Shown in pieces: positions 49,693-61,114 of a DNA stretch of 64,000 nt. This DNA is from Knufia peltigerae. Lineage: Eukaryota > Ascomycota > Eurotiomycetes > Chaetothyriales > Trichomeriaceae. The translations under genes were made by a program, and so were the position numbers. The stretch spans positions 27,144-91,143 of the forward strand of contig JAPDRN010000132.1 in assembly GCA_030247855.1 (NCBI GenBank). The letters are read 5' to 3'. The notes beneath the pieces were generated by a model. It had not been told where the DNA came from, did not search any database, and saw only the letters and a program-made list of their open reading frames with translations. Every line of letters begins with the position of its first letter. Within the stretch, counting starts at the first letter, position 1.

Positions 49693-50074
49693 TCATTTCT
49701 GGGCCGCTGAGTCCGAGGCCTGACCAGGCTGGCGGGAGCCTGTTTCGATACTTGCCAGCAGCTCCTCGATGCGACTCTCAATGCCGTCGAGTTTGGCTTC
49801 CAGGGCGGATGCTGTCCTCTCGCCACTAATTACCGTGATTAATTCCCTTGAATCGATGCGGAGACTCATCGTTGATCTTACTGTGCGAGTTCCTGAAATG
49901 CCTATAGAACCCAGTGCGAGGATAACGGTCAGTGGACAGTCCAAGCCGGCATTAATAAACAGGATTTTTGCTTACTTTGGCCATTTCGCTATTCAGTAGT
50001 TGCGGATTGTCATTCTCACGGACCTCTTCTGATTGGCTGCTGGGGGGTTGGTTGTCGGGTTTCTGTTGGGCCAT
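49693..50074 (-). CDS. small coiled-coil protein, 83 aa, three exons
   Basis: Spliced model complement(join(49693..49825,49882..49901,49976..50074)). Exon 1 encodes MAQQKPDNQPPSSQSEE...NSEMAK, exon 2 is a 20-nt micro-exon (AFQELA plus two bases), and exon 3 begins GERTASALEAKLDGIESRIEELLASIE and ends SDSAAQK. All junctions have GT-AG ends and phases 0 and 2 that keep one frame. The core (about 34-68) is a short amphipathic helix or coiled coil; both ends are disordered. I do not recognise the family with certainty, although the ALEAKLDxIESRIEELL pattern suggests a conserved helical subunit of a larger complex. A 14-bp palindrome lies about 75-87 bp upstream of the start. Confidence 0.68.
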
Positions 50075-53000
50075 CTCAAAGTTAACTCTTGGTCAGTCTT
50101 GGACGTCCTGAAGTGGGAAGTGCAGAGCGTGAAATGAAAGCGTATAGTACGAGTACTCGTATGAGCTGGGAGAAATCGGAGGCAGGGTCCAAGATCGGCG
50201 TAAGGGGTGTATGTGTGCAGGAAGGGGGAAAGGTCTAAGCTGGTGGATGGAAGAGGCAGGTCGATGAAGTTGGGTCGTCCAGGTAAAGTTGACGCCAGAA
50301 GAGGGTTCGAAAAGCAGCAGCATACGATCGCCCCGGCTGTTCCAATCTGGCTTAGCCTGCAAGAGCGCTGCTCACGAATAATACGAGGAATTCCCTGCGC
50401 TCGTATCAAAATGCAGAGTCATCTTCCGATCATCGATTGCTTGTGCTTGACCGGCATCGTCCGAGTACCATCGGGGGTGTCATCTTACACCTTAACGGGC
50501 CCGAACCCCTACAGTCTGGCATTCTGAATGAAATTTTTTTTATTCATCAGCATGGACTCGGCCAGCAACATCTATCTCGACACCTGCTTCCCGATCCGGC
50601 TGGGGCTCCGTGTCGGTGACTTATACTTTTGCATACATCATACCGCATCAATGCCCTGCTAGTGTCGGACTGACCAAACCTTATGCATTGCTCGGACCCT
50701 GTAGGATTCGAAGAATCCTTTTTTCAGCCCAAGAGATTTTTGTCCTGACCGGGAAGACATTTCGGGTAATGACCCGCCTGAAGTCATTAAGAAGGAAAAC
50801 AAGGATATTCCCCATGGATGCAATTACAATTGTTGTGTTCAAAGTATTCCGAAGTATGAGACTTATAGGATGGCGAGGGGATACTCCTACTCGACTTTCT
50901 TCGACTCGACCGGCGGATCTGACAAGGTGGTGGACTGCATGAGTGGGAAGCGAGGGACTAAGCACAGAAGGAAAAGTGGACAATGTTACGAGTATCACGC
51001 AAGACAGACTTTATTTGTAGGCAAGTAGCAAGTTAGCATCATTTTGTAGACGCAGGCAATGTCGATCGCCAGCCCGAACAGGAGTTGGAGAAACTATCGT
51101 GAATCGATGGCGTGGCCGCCCGTCATGCTTGGTTGAAGTCGTTGCAAGGCCAAGTTTGCCTGAGGCGGGAATTGCTCCCAGTAACCAAGGCTGTGTCTTT
51201 AGTACCGCCGTCATCACCCTACGCACTGCAACTGACTGATAGGATCTCTCCAAGATCATTGAAAAGGAAAAGAAGAGACTTACGTACACTGTTCACCAAA
51301 AACCTGGGGCTGCTTTCATAAGCTTATCTAGATGGATGCCACCACGGCTTTCCTATTCCGATGTTAAAAGCCATAGCCTCGCGGCTAAAGCACGATCGGA
51401 CCGGATGCCGATGCCATATACGGAGTCGACGTTGCGAGTATACGCTGATTCGAGATAATTCTACTCTTGCCATGGTTACGGGAGAGCAAGTTTCCAGAGA
51501 TTCGGAATAGGCAAATGCCATCGGAGTCTTGATGGCGGAATCGTAAACTTTGATCTGATCCATCGACTTTACCGTATAGCAGGTATTGTGTCGGAATGGC
51601 ACCGGCGGGCCCTCCTGAGAAGGTTGTCCGTCTTGGATATGTTAGGGTGGATGCAACAGCATTTTCCGTGAAGAGCAAAAAAGTTGTTGGCGAGGATGAC
51701 CCATCGTTCGGCACCGACTGGACACCTCAAGTGGGATCCCTGGTGTCGCGACCCCCATACCCGTAGCCATGGAAGTACATTGTAGAGGAGAGAGAGATGG
51801 TGGAAGCTCGAGAGAAGCAGCTACGGGAGTGGGTTGGATCCGCTCCAACCTGCCTGGTGCGCAGGATCGAGTATTAGCAGAGAGATCTCAGTTTCCTGAA
51901 GAGTTGTGTCCTATTCCAAGACTTCACCGGGATCGCAGTCTTGTGCGGCAATCGACGTCAGAGGTGGATGCACAAATCTTCCGCACTCGTGGCCAGGAGG
52001 AAGCTAGTCTATTTGTGGTTAGGTCTCTTGGCCGCAACACCTTCGCTCAATTTTACACTCACCCAAAAGAGGCACCAGATGGTCTTTTCACGCCAGATCG
52101 ACCGGTTAACGGTTGCCCTCAGTCATGCCATTTTCATGAAGCTCACGACACCATTGCAACGCTTTGGTATACGGGAGTCCGAGAACGATTGCCCTGTAGT
52201 TGCGCAGAGTGGGCTAGTCTCTCAATTTCCGAGACAGCTCGTTCGAGTAATAGTGTTGTCGTCGCTGCTGAGCCTAAGCTCAAACTAGCTGCCTCCTAGA
52301 GGATTATTCTACTGTGAAGTATGTGATTGCACTCGGTAGACAGCACCAAGACTTCGGCTGAAGATCAGGCTTACTGCTAGAGGTACAAGTGCAAGTATCC
52401 AGCAAGGCATGGGCCATGGTGAACGTGTGGAACGACATTTCAGGGTCCAACTAGATCCCATTTTCCCTTCCCTCGGAATTGAATTTATTGACCCGGTCAG
52501 ACCCTTGGTGTTGTATGGAGTATGGATAGGTGTTACGAATACTATGAGATGTAGCATTTCCACTTTGTACGGGTGATTGTTTGATGCTGCTTGCTGCTAT
52601 GGTTGGATTGATGCGATGAAACTGCTGCTTGACCTGCTGTATGTCGGGTTGCTACTTTTCGGGGGATCAAGGAGCATATGTAAGATACTGTAGGTATATA
52701 TTTCCGCAATGTCTCTTCACTGGGCGTTGACCCCTGTGCTACGCGTCCCGCCCTCGGTATCCTGGTTGGCTGTGAGGAGGAGAGGAAAGTAACAAATCCA
52801 TCTACGCAGGTACTCGTAACATTCGCGGAAAGGCAAAAGAGCCCGCTCCACCGAGCGTCTGCCAACTAATAAAGTGGGATGGTTTCCAGGATACAGCGGG
52901 CTTTGAGCGGCGTATTGGGGACCACCGGGGACTGGAACAAGATCCAACTCTGTGGTGTGCCCTGCATGGTTTGGTCGAGCGTGGATACGGTCGCTGTGCA

Positions 53001-54126
53001 TGTTATTCCGTGAGAGAAGATCGAGTCAGGTTGAGAGCGAGAGTGTTCTCTGTGTACAGAAAACAACAAACAACCCACAGTGCCTCGCTAAGGTGAAAAA
53101 AGGCGGGTGACGGCACGTCAGACCGAAAGGCGAAGCTCCTTGCATCATGCGAAGTAGCTGAGAATTAGCTTCCCATTCTCCACGCTCTCGTACAGCTGAC
53201 ATTTGGCTTCTTTTCCCTTTGGCAACTTCATACACACCTTGGGTTTTCTCATGAACAGCCTATAGTCTTTTGCTAGCCGGCCTTTCCTCGCCTCTTTTTT
53301 CATTCTTTCAATACACAGGCGCTTGTCGCCATTTTTCCCTTCTTGTCTCTTGCTGCACGGGGCCTAGGTTGGCGGGGGAGTTTTTTTGCATCTCTATTTG
53401 TGGCCAACTGATCGCCACTTCAACCAAGAAACAACCCCCCTGATCGCGTGGTCTCACGATCGTATCGCACCGAGAAGCCGTCTGATTGCCAGTTTAGATC
53501 TGGCTGTCCCATTTAGGAGCTCTGAAGTCTACCTTTTCGAGGGTACAACACCGTCGTATCAATCCAACTTTTCGTCTCCGGGCATTCCCAGTCCACCCTC
53601 TTATTCGCTGTCCCCCACCACCCCTTCCTTCTACTCTCATGGGTGTCTGAGAGGACCCTTGCGGACCCTGACGAACTTCGGACTGGATCTTTCATCACTA
53701 GTCGGCGATACAGATCGAGCTGCGGCGCGACCTTAAAGATACCTAAACGGCAGCTTACCATCCAACACCCATCAGAATCCCAAGGCTTCTATCCATCAAG
53801 CCATTTGGTATCATTGCTCTGCTAAATTTCCCATATCTGGAATTTAGTACACAAAATTTTATCCTGTGGCTAGCGCCCTATATTGCCAAGGCCGACATAG
53901 CATCCGCCGGGCTTCGATACCCCAAATCCACTCATTGTTACTCGATGCTGCCACGACAGAAGGTCTAGACCACTTCACTCCCATTTAGTGTTGTTTCCAC
54001 ATGCAACACAGAGCAAAGCCAGTCACAACTCACCGAACTGCTTGCACGGCAGATCCTCCGGACTGAACAACAAGATACACCCTGGCGGTAGCTATTTACT
54101 ATCGATGAGTCCACCAGCACGCTTGA
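50075..54126. other. long gene-poor region upstream of SAM/HMG gene
   Basis: This 4 kb is the largest stretch in the window without a convincing gene. The longest ATG ORF (51769-52299, plus, 176 codons) has no recognised domain, is low in hydrophobic periodicity and is overlapped by an equally open second frame, so I treat it as doubtful. A 109-codon minus ORF (51385-51714) is equally unclear. GTTACGAGTA occurs at 50985-50994 and in inverse orientation at 52811-52820. The last 900 bp before 54127 are rich in pyrimidine tracts and upstream ATGs, compatible with a long 5' leader of a regulatory gene. Confidence 0.45.
50148..50161. promoter_or_regulatory. 14-bp perfect palindrome TACGAGTACTCGTA
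   Basis: A perfect dyad 75-87 bp upstream of the start of the minus-strand 83-residue coiled-coil gene. It consists of two inverted TACGAGTA-like half sites and could bind a dimeric transcription factor; function is inferred from position only. Confidence 0.45.
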
Positions 54127-55839
54127 ATGACAGATCTTGCGCCCTATCTCGAGCGCTTAGGCCTTGAGCAATACCTCGATGCATTCCTGAGTGAGGGGTT
54201 TGACACTTGGGAAACTTTGACCGATATACAGGAGAGCGATTTGTGAGTGCCCAAGCCTTCCCCCCTCTCCCCCGGCTTAAGTTCCCTGCTAACAAAGTTC
54301 AAGTGACGCACTCAACGTCAAGCTCGGCCATCGTAGGGTAAGTTGTGACTATGTATAGCTGCTTTGATCTTCTGGACTGCTAACACTTCGCCAAAGAAAC
54401 TCCAGCGGGCTATAGCAGATTATCGCGGCATCCCATATGAGCGCCTCATTGGTTCTCCCGCCCAGGAGCCGCTTTCGGAAGCCGCTAAGGCAGCCGAGAG
54501 CGGTGCGAATCCAGCGTTAGCCGTAGAAAGAGCACCAGGATTGGCTCCTGAGGCCAAGAGGAAGTATAGACGTCACCCGAAGCCAGATGAGAATGCGCCT
54601 GAGCGACCCCCTTCAGCATACGTGATCTTCTCCAACAAAGTGCGAGAAGAGGTTAAGGATCAAAATCTGTCTTTCACCCAAATTGCCAAGCTGGTCGGCG
54701 ACCGGTGGCAGAAGCTAGATCCAGGAGGTAAAGAGCCGTTCGAAGCCCAGGCCAACGCCGCTAAAGAGAGGTACAACATACAACTGTCGACGTATCGCAA
54801 GACGGATGCATACAAGGAATACATGCAATACTTGGCAGATTTCAAGAGCAAGCATGGACAGCCCGCGGAGCCAAAAAGACCTAAACTCGAAGCTGAATCT
54901 AGTGGGAGCATCATATCAACCAAGTCATTAGAACTCCAACCTGAAGCTGTGCCTCAGGCCTCTGGACACACTCGAGGTGGCTCTGTGGGATCTGTTGCAT
55001 CTTCATCGCTTACTGGCGGAGCTATGCAATCAACTCCTTCCGTACCCGTGATGCCATCGCGCCCGCCACTGCCTTCCTCCCGCAGCGGTTCGCCTCCCAT
55101 TCCTGCGACTAGAGAATACTTCCGCCCAGGACTGTTATCAAGCCACAGTTCTGTCTCAGATGAGTCGACTACTGTGCGAAGTGAGTTGCCAGAACCGGTA
55201 ATGCGGACGGCAGCTCTTTCCCTGGGGGCTGGTGCCTCGGTGCCACCACCACTATCAGCACAAACTGCCACTGCTTCGCCAACGGAAAACATGACAACTC
55301 CCGACCATCTCGAACGTTCTAGAATAGCATACTTTCTTCAACAGCAGAATCCCCCCACACCCCCCTTCGGCCCTCAAGGAATCATGAGTGCCCCGGCTCA
55401 CTTGTCGCCTACAATGCAGGAGATGACCTGGAGACAGCAGCAGCGAGGCTCCGATCCCAGAGCAGCATACCAGGAGATGCCGAGGACACTGCATGCTTCA
55501 CTCCCCTACAACACCGCGACACACCAATTCCAACACCCATCACGATTACCAATGATGTCGTCAGACCGACCACCAGACTTTTCGCAAGGCGCAAGCATGC
55601 GGACGCTACCACCACCCCGGCCACCATCCACCACCAGCCAAGCCTTGTCTCAATTGGGCTCACCTTCGCTGGGCGAAGAGCCACCGTATTTCCGACGACC
55701 TGTGCGAGAAGACGCACGACCTCAATTAGATCGGTCAGAGAGCGATGCCGCCAGCACCCTGGCTGGGCTAGCAGCTGGAGTTCCCCGGTCGGACACAGCG
55801 AAACCTATAAAGCCTCCTCCCCCACACACAGCGCCCTAG
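54127..55839 (+). CDS. SAM-domain and HMG-box DNA-binding protein
   Basis: Spliced model join(54127..54242,54304..54337,54397..55839), 530 residues. The N-terminal SAM domain (about 4-60) is assembled from three exons: LAPYLERLGLEQYLDAFLSEGFDTWETLTDI, then ESDFDALNVKLGHRR, then KLQRAIADYRG. Exon 2 is only 34 nt. A KRKYRRHPKPDENAPERPPSAYVIFSN segment leads into an HMG box (about 118-183) with the usual Pro, Phe, Trp and Lys positions (GDRWQKLDPGGKEPFEAQA). The C-terminal two thirds are Ser/Pro/Gln rich and disordered, as in transcriptional regulators. SAM+HMG proteins are found across filamentous ascomycetes and some affect development or stress, but I cannot name the orthologue. Long upstream non-coding sequence fits a regulated transcription factor. 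Confidence 0.88.
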
Positions 55840-56411
55840 CATGCGGCACTTGCAGCGACGGGACTGATTTCCCAACGACGATATGATGAGAAAACACTGG
55901 CGTCATTAAGTTTGAAACTTCACGCCTCTTGGAAGAGAAGCCTTCCTGAAGCGTTTTGAGCCGCAGAGTCTAAAGAGTGCCGACCTTCGGGTTTTCTCTC
56001 CACGTTATCCATGCTTGTAAAATCTGTTCCTTGTCACTTTTTTTTATCCTTCTTTGCTCTGCTCCTACTTCATGGGAACGTCCAAGGCAATATCTTGGCT
56101 TGATCAAAATACTACATTCCGGAATTGACCGAGAATTTAGAACCCTCTTTGGGAGATGTCCGAAGCAGCATATCCCTTAGGTGGAAGCAACTTTGGATAG
56201 ACCGAGAAATTGACATCGCATTCACAACAGAAGTATATATTTCAGAATCTCCTATAGTCCAGCACCTGATTTGTTTACAGTACATTTTCGACCTATTGCT
56301 CGTATTGAACCCCGGACTCCAGGGATTCAAGGATATCCTGCAGGTTTGCTGATAGCCGAAATGGCCGTCACGTGAGGTCTCCAAGTATCCTTTGTCGTAT
56401 TCGTACTCGTC

Positions 56412-56447
56412 CTAGGGCTAGGGCTAGGGCCGGGGTTAGGGTTAGGG
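56412..56447. repeat. interstitial telomere-like repeat, six hexamers
   Basis: Six consecutive hexamers read CTAGGG three times, CCGGGG once, then TTAGGG twice. TTAGGG is the telomere unit of most filamentous fungi. The tract is internal, between two ordinary genes, and degenerate at its left side. Confidence 0.85.
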
Positions 56448-57403
56448 ACCACCCCCAGAACAAGGCAGACCAGAATGGCCAGCATGCGATTAGCAGACTT
56501 GAGTCAGGGTTACAGTGTAATAGAAAGCACACTCATACTGTAGCATCTCGATCGAAGCGGGGGGCTTGTTTATCGGCTTGCTCCCCCAGAGGCCGCGATA
56601 ACCGGCAGGGACCAGGCTGTCAGGTAGCCTTATCGTCAAACACGAAGGTGCAGAGCTTCATTTCAGAGTCGACGAATAAGGAGGGGGTTTTAAGCATTCT
56701 ACTTAGGCTTGATCTGCCTTGAGGCCTAGAAGAGTGGGATAGAGGCATGACAAGCTAGTCGTAGGGCCTTGTTATGGCAGAGTGAAGGGGCGTCGATCAT
56801 GCCATTTAGCGTGTTCCATGCTGCAGCCAACCACAAATAGGCATCCGTCTCCCATCTCACGACCTCATCTTAATGTCAACACCAGCACCATCGTCCGTGT
56901 GCGTTTTCCATCATGGATTCGCTTTTCTTTTGTCCCTAGCATTGTCACCCATTTCATGCATCGTATCAGTCCATGTTTCATTAATTCCGGCTCAATTTCC
57001 CCCAAGCGCCAACCTAAGTCTGCATGAGCACCATAACAGCCTTGTTCTCCCGTCTTCCACCCAATGGAGCAGCTGAACATGCTTTTTCTTTTTAGATGAC
57101 CAATACCGAATGTTCCTCGGCTGCTTGGCTCACACTGCTTTCTTCTCGAATCACTGCCCTGCACAGACATGTGCCCTCGAATATTTCAATTGAACCTTGG
57201 TTATCTACCTTCTCGAATTGTCTATGTCTCCGTGACATTCCCGGTCTTTGACGTCCCTCAACGGGTCCTTCAATATCAATGATCGTCACCGAAGGGTTCC
57301 AGTGTATCATCGCGTTATGTTTGTCTTGATTCCCTGCAGACCTCATGCATAGAGCATTGGATCCGCTCCGTGGTATCAGGGAAGACTTCCACCATGATAT
57401 ACA

Positions 57404-57411
57404 TATATAAG
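57404..57411 (+). promoter_or_regulatory. TATA-like element of penicillopepsin-type gene
   Basis: TATATAAG lies about 175 bp upstream of the ATG at 57585; the distance implies a leader of over 100 nt. Confidence 0.45.
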
Positions 57412-57584
57412 CACAGGGCAAGTATGTTCTCTCAAGCAACTTTTCCATCATTATCATCATCATCATTCACTCATTTTTTTTGTCTCAACGACAGTATCAC
57501 GGTCTCTACCTCCCCATTGCCAGCACAACCGCCATTCTTTTGTAGTTTTTATTCAAAAACGTCCATTCTTTTCCTCCATCAACC

Positions 57585-58944
57585 ATGCATTCTCTTACGG
57601 TTGCGCTGGCACTCTCTGCCCTGGCATCGACTTCGCTGGCGAAGCCTATACCCGCCCCTGAGGCCTCAGTCAACACAAAGAAAGGTTTCACTGTCAATCA
57701 AGGTCCCGCAAAGCCTTACCAGGCCGGTCCTGTTCAGCTGTTGAAGACCTACAACAAGTACAATAAGCCTGCCCCTGCCGATGTCAGCAACGCTGCAACT
57801 AGTAATGGCTCTGTCACTGCTACTCCTGAGCAATACGATGCCGAATATCTTTGCCCTGTCTCCATTGGTGGTCAGACCTTGAATTTGGATTTTGATACAG
57901 GGTCCAGCGACTTGTAAGTATGACTAAATGTTGCACCCTAGAAAAGGATGTTGACCATGAACAGGTGGGTTTTCTCCTCTGAGCTGTCAAGCTCTCAGAG
58001 CCGTGGTCACAGTATTTATGATCCAACCAAATCTTCCACGTCGAAGGAACTTTCTGGGGCCACTTGGAACATCAGCTACGGCGATGGCTCTGGCGCCAGT
58101 GGCAATGTTTACACCGATACTGTCGATGTCGGAGGCACTACCGTTACGAGCCAAGCTGTTGAATTGGCGGAGACAATTAGTGCGCAATTCCAGCAGGACC
58201 AAGACAACGATGGCTTGCTGGGTTTGGCTTTCAGCTCGATCAACACAGGTGAGTACTACCGGCAACTGCCTCGTAGTCGTTATTGACTTGAAACAGTCAA
58301 GCCTCAGCAGCAAACCACTTTCTTCGACACGGCCATTAAAGAAGGTGTTCTTGAAGCAAATGTATTCACTGCCGACTTGAAGAAGGGCGCTCCTGGCTCT
58401 TACGACTTTGGCTTCATTGATAGCAGCAAATATACTGGCGACATCACCTACACAGCCGTGAACAATGGCCAAGGATTCTGGGAGTTTACTGGCACCGGTT
58501 ATGGTGTTGGAAATGGCCAATTCCAGTCCAGCAGCATCGATGCTATCGCTGACACGGGCACCACTTTGATCCTCGTCGACGATGACATTGTCTCTGCATA
58601 CTATGGTGAGGTCAACGGTGCTCAGTATGATAATAGCCAAGGTGGCTATACCTTTGATTGTTCATCCGATCTTCCCGACTTCATCTTGGGCATTGAGAAT
58701 ACTAAGTTCACCGTCCCTGGATCCTTTGTCAACTTTGCCCCTATCACCGACGGCTCCTCAAGTAAGGCATTCCACAATTTGGGCACGGTTCTACTGCTAA
58801 TCATGTTTCCCAGCATGCTTCGGAGGCATCCAGAGCAACCAGGGGTTGGGCCTTTCCATCTATGGAGATGTTTTCCTCAAGGCTGTCTTTGCCATCTTTG
58901 ACAACGACAACCTTCAGCTTGGATTTGCGAACAAGGGTCTGTAG
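57585..58944 (+). CDS. secreted penicillopepsin-type aspartic peptidase
   Basis: Spliced model join(57585..57913,57965..58248,58297..58761,58814..58944), 402 residues, four exons with three introns of 48-52 nt. Signal peptide MHSLTVALALSALASTSLA; a propeptide of about 70 residues; mature domain with FDTGSSDLWVFSSEL (residue about 105) and IADTGTTLILV (about 290). YDPTKSSTSKEL, ISYGDGSGASGNVYTDTV and the C-terminal CFGGIQSNQGLGLSIYGDVFLKAVFAIFDNDNLQLGFANKGL-type ending are characteristic of the aspergillopepsin/penicillopepsin group. The final intron is required to reach this ending. The enzyme should be secreted and most active at acid pH. It lacks a GPI signal. Confidence 0.96.
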
Positions 58945-59519
58945 AAGACGAGTTCTCTCTGAATTCCTTGACCCTTAGACTCTGCTTGGGCTGGGTCCAG
59001 CTGTCGTAGCGTTGGCAGATGCTGCGACCTACATGCACATGAGGGTAGGAGCAGCTATTGTGGGGGGTTTTCAACTTTCCAAGTATATATTCGCGGTGCA
59101 GAAAGAATACGCAAATAGTAAGGATTAAAATGGGAATCCTGTTATCATCACTCTACTATCATAAGACGAATAGAAATGGGATTGTTGAAAGAGTTGATAG
59201 ATGATGAATTCAAGCTGTTGTTCGAGTACGTCATTGTGGGGGAGAATTTGTTCGTCACCACCTGCATAATGCGCATTCTTGAAATCAGCTTCATAAACAC
59301 GAAACGATCTCTTTTTCCCACACAAGTCATCCTTGTACCTTGCTGGCAAGAGACTTGGCATTTTCCCAATGTCAGCCTGGTAAATTCTCAATCTTGTTAT
59401 ATGCTGCGGCGCGGCGATTCCGATTTTGCCTGACCAAGTCTCTCTTCGTAAGCGAGCTCAGTCCAGTCCATATACCTACCTACACAGCAGACTCCTCTGT
59501 CTTGCTTACACCCGACAAG
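58945..59519. promoter_or_regulatory. intergenic region upstream of DGAT2 gene
   Basis: This is the 575 bp spacer between tandem genes. It holds the pepsin 3' UTR and the acyltransferase promoter. A CCTACC word occurs near 59473. No gene seen. Confidence 0.45.
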
Positions 59520-61114
59520 ATGGTCACCACAACGACCTCGTCTTCTGTCGACAACAACGACGGCCCTGGTGGCTTAGCTTTTTCCGAACCTTCCAAACCT
59601 CAAGATCGTGCTGCGCGTGATCTTCCTCCAAAATCCTACGCGCAAGCTCTCGACGCCGAAAACAATGACACTCCAAAGTTCGGAGGCAAGGAGGAGGTGG
59701 ATAATGGCTCTGCTGTCAATGGGAATGGCACTCGTCGACAGGTCAATGGCCACACATCGTCGGAGGTGAAGAAAAAAGTAGATGACGGAAAAGTCCTCTA
59801 CCAGGAGCACAAGGGACAGAATGGAGAGAGCTCGTTGACGAGCATCAAGCCGAGCGAAGAGTATGAGAAGAGTCTGCGCCACAGTGTGAAGACGGCGCCC
59901 CAGAAAGAAGTCGGACCTGGCAAGGTAAAGAAGCGACAGGACACGACCAGTACGAGTACACATCCAGCAGCAAATCTCGCCAGTGGACGGCAAGCTGGGG
60001 CTGGATGGCAGACTTCTGCGTATGATTTGGTTCCCCCCTTCTCGTAATTGTTTGACACGGGCTGATATTGACACCTATCCATAGGATACGCTGGGCTCCT
60101 CTCAATGTCCCCTTGCAACGACGTCTTCAAACCCTCGCGGTGCTGTGGCATACCACGACCATTCCTATATTCCTGTCCCTCTTTTTCCTCCTCTGCGCCA
60201 TTCCATTGACCTGGCCTCTCTTGATCCCCTACCTCCTCTACATTGTGTTGATCAGCGAAGAGGCTACGAATGGGACACTCTCACGACGGTCGAGTTGGCT
60301 GAGACGAAGCAAGTTCTGGTCCGCTTTTGCTAGTTACTTTCCTGCCAGGTTGCACAGGACGGTGGAACTGGAACCCACGAGGAAGTACATATTCGGGTAC
60401 CACCCGCATGGGATCATATCACATGGAGCGTTTGCCGCGTTCGCGACAGAGGCGTTGGGGTTTGGGGACCTGTTCCCCGGCATCACGAACACGTTGTTGA
60501 CGTTGGACACCAACTTTCGAGTCCCCCTGTACAGAGAGTACGCTCTTGCTATGGGCCTGGCCAGCGTAAGCAGGGAGAGCATTGAGAATTTGCTGAGCAA
60601 AGGCGGCCACAACGGTGAAGGCATGGGTCGTGCCGTGACGATTGTGATCGGTGGTGCCAGGGAGAGTCTAGACGCGAAGCCTCATTCTCTCCGGCTGGTT
60701 TTGAAGAGTCGAAAGGGATTTGTGAAGCTGGCGATCAGGACGGGCGCAGACCTCGTTCCTGTGTTGGCGTTTGGGGAAAACGAACTATACGAACAAGTGG
60801 ACAGCGTAGAGCATCCGTGGATCCACAAGATGCAGATGGTGATCAAAAAGGCAATGGGATTCACCGTACCTTTGTTTCATGCCAGGGGGATTTTCAACTA
60901 CGATGTCGGTCTCTTGCCGTATCGGCGCAACGTCAATGTGGTTGTGGGCAGACCCATCAAGGTCGTGCAACAAGGTGGTCGGGATGGGAAGGTAGATGAA
61001 GCTTACCTTGATCAGATGCATCAGCAGTACACGGACGAATTGCTGTGGCTGTGGAATGAATATAAAGATACGTTTGCCAGGGAGAGAAAGGGTGAGTTGG
61101 AGATCGTGGAATAA
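59520..61114 (+). CDS. dga1: diacylglycerol O-acyltransferase, DGAT2 family
   Basis: Spliced model join(59520..60019,60085..61114), 509 residues; the 65-nt intron joins WQTSA to IRWAPLNVPLQRRLQ. Roughly the first 165 residues are hydrophilic, Lys/Ser/Asn rich and disordered. A hydrophobic hairpin (TTTIPIFLSLFFLLCAIPLTWPLLIPYLLYIVLI as two short helices) anchors the enzyme in the ER or lipid-droplet surface. The catalytic motif YHPHG lies at about residue 272-276, followed by GAFAAFATEALGF. IVIGGARESLDA, the RKGFVKLAIRTGADLVPVLAFGENELY stretch and the C-terminal VVVGRPIKV motif complete the DGAT2 pattern. It forms triacylglycerol from diacylglycerol and acyl-CoA. The N-terminal extension is longer than in yeast Dga1. 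Confidence 0.94.

Larger units (their letters stand above)
55840..57584. other. intergenic region between SAM/HMG and pepsin genes
   Basis: These 1.7 kb contain the 3' UTR of the SAM/HMG gene, a telomere-like hexamer tract (56412-56447) and the pepsin promoter with a TATA element (57404-57411). I find no gene. The 180 bp between the TATA element and the pepsin ATG are pyrimidine rich and contain a short upstream ORF beginning at 57424. Confidence 0.5.

Noticed and set aside
51769..52299. 176-codon plus-strand ORF
   Set aside because: It has an ATG but no recognisable domain, a second frame is equally open, and there are no supporting splice or promoter signals. Left as doubtful in the gene-poor region.
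53386..53736. 116-codon ORF upstream of the SAM/HMG gene
   Set aside because: Starts with TTG, not ATG, and is probably part of the leader or promoter.
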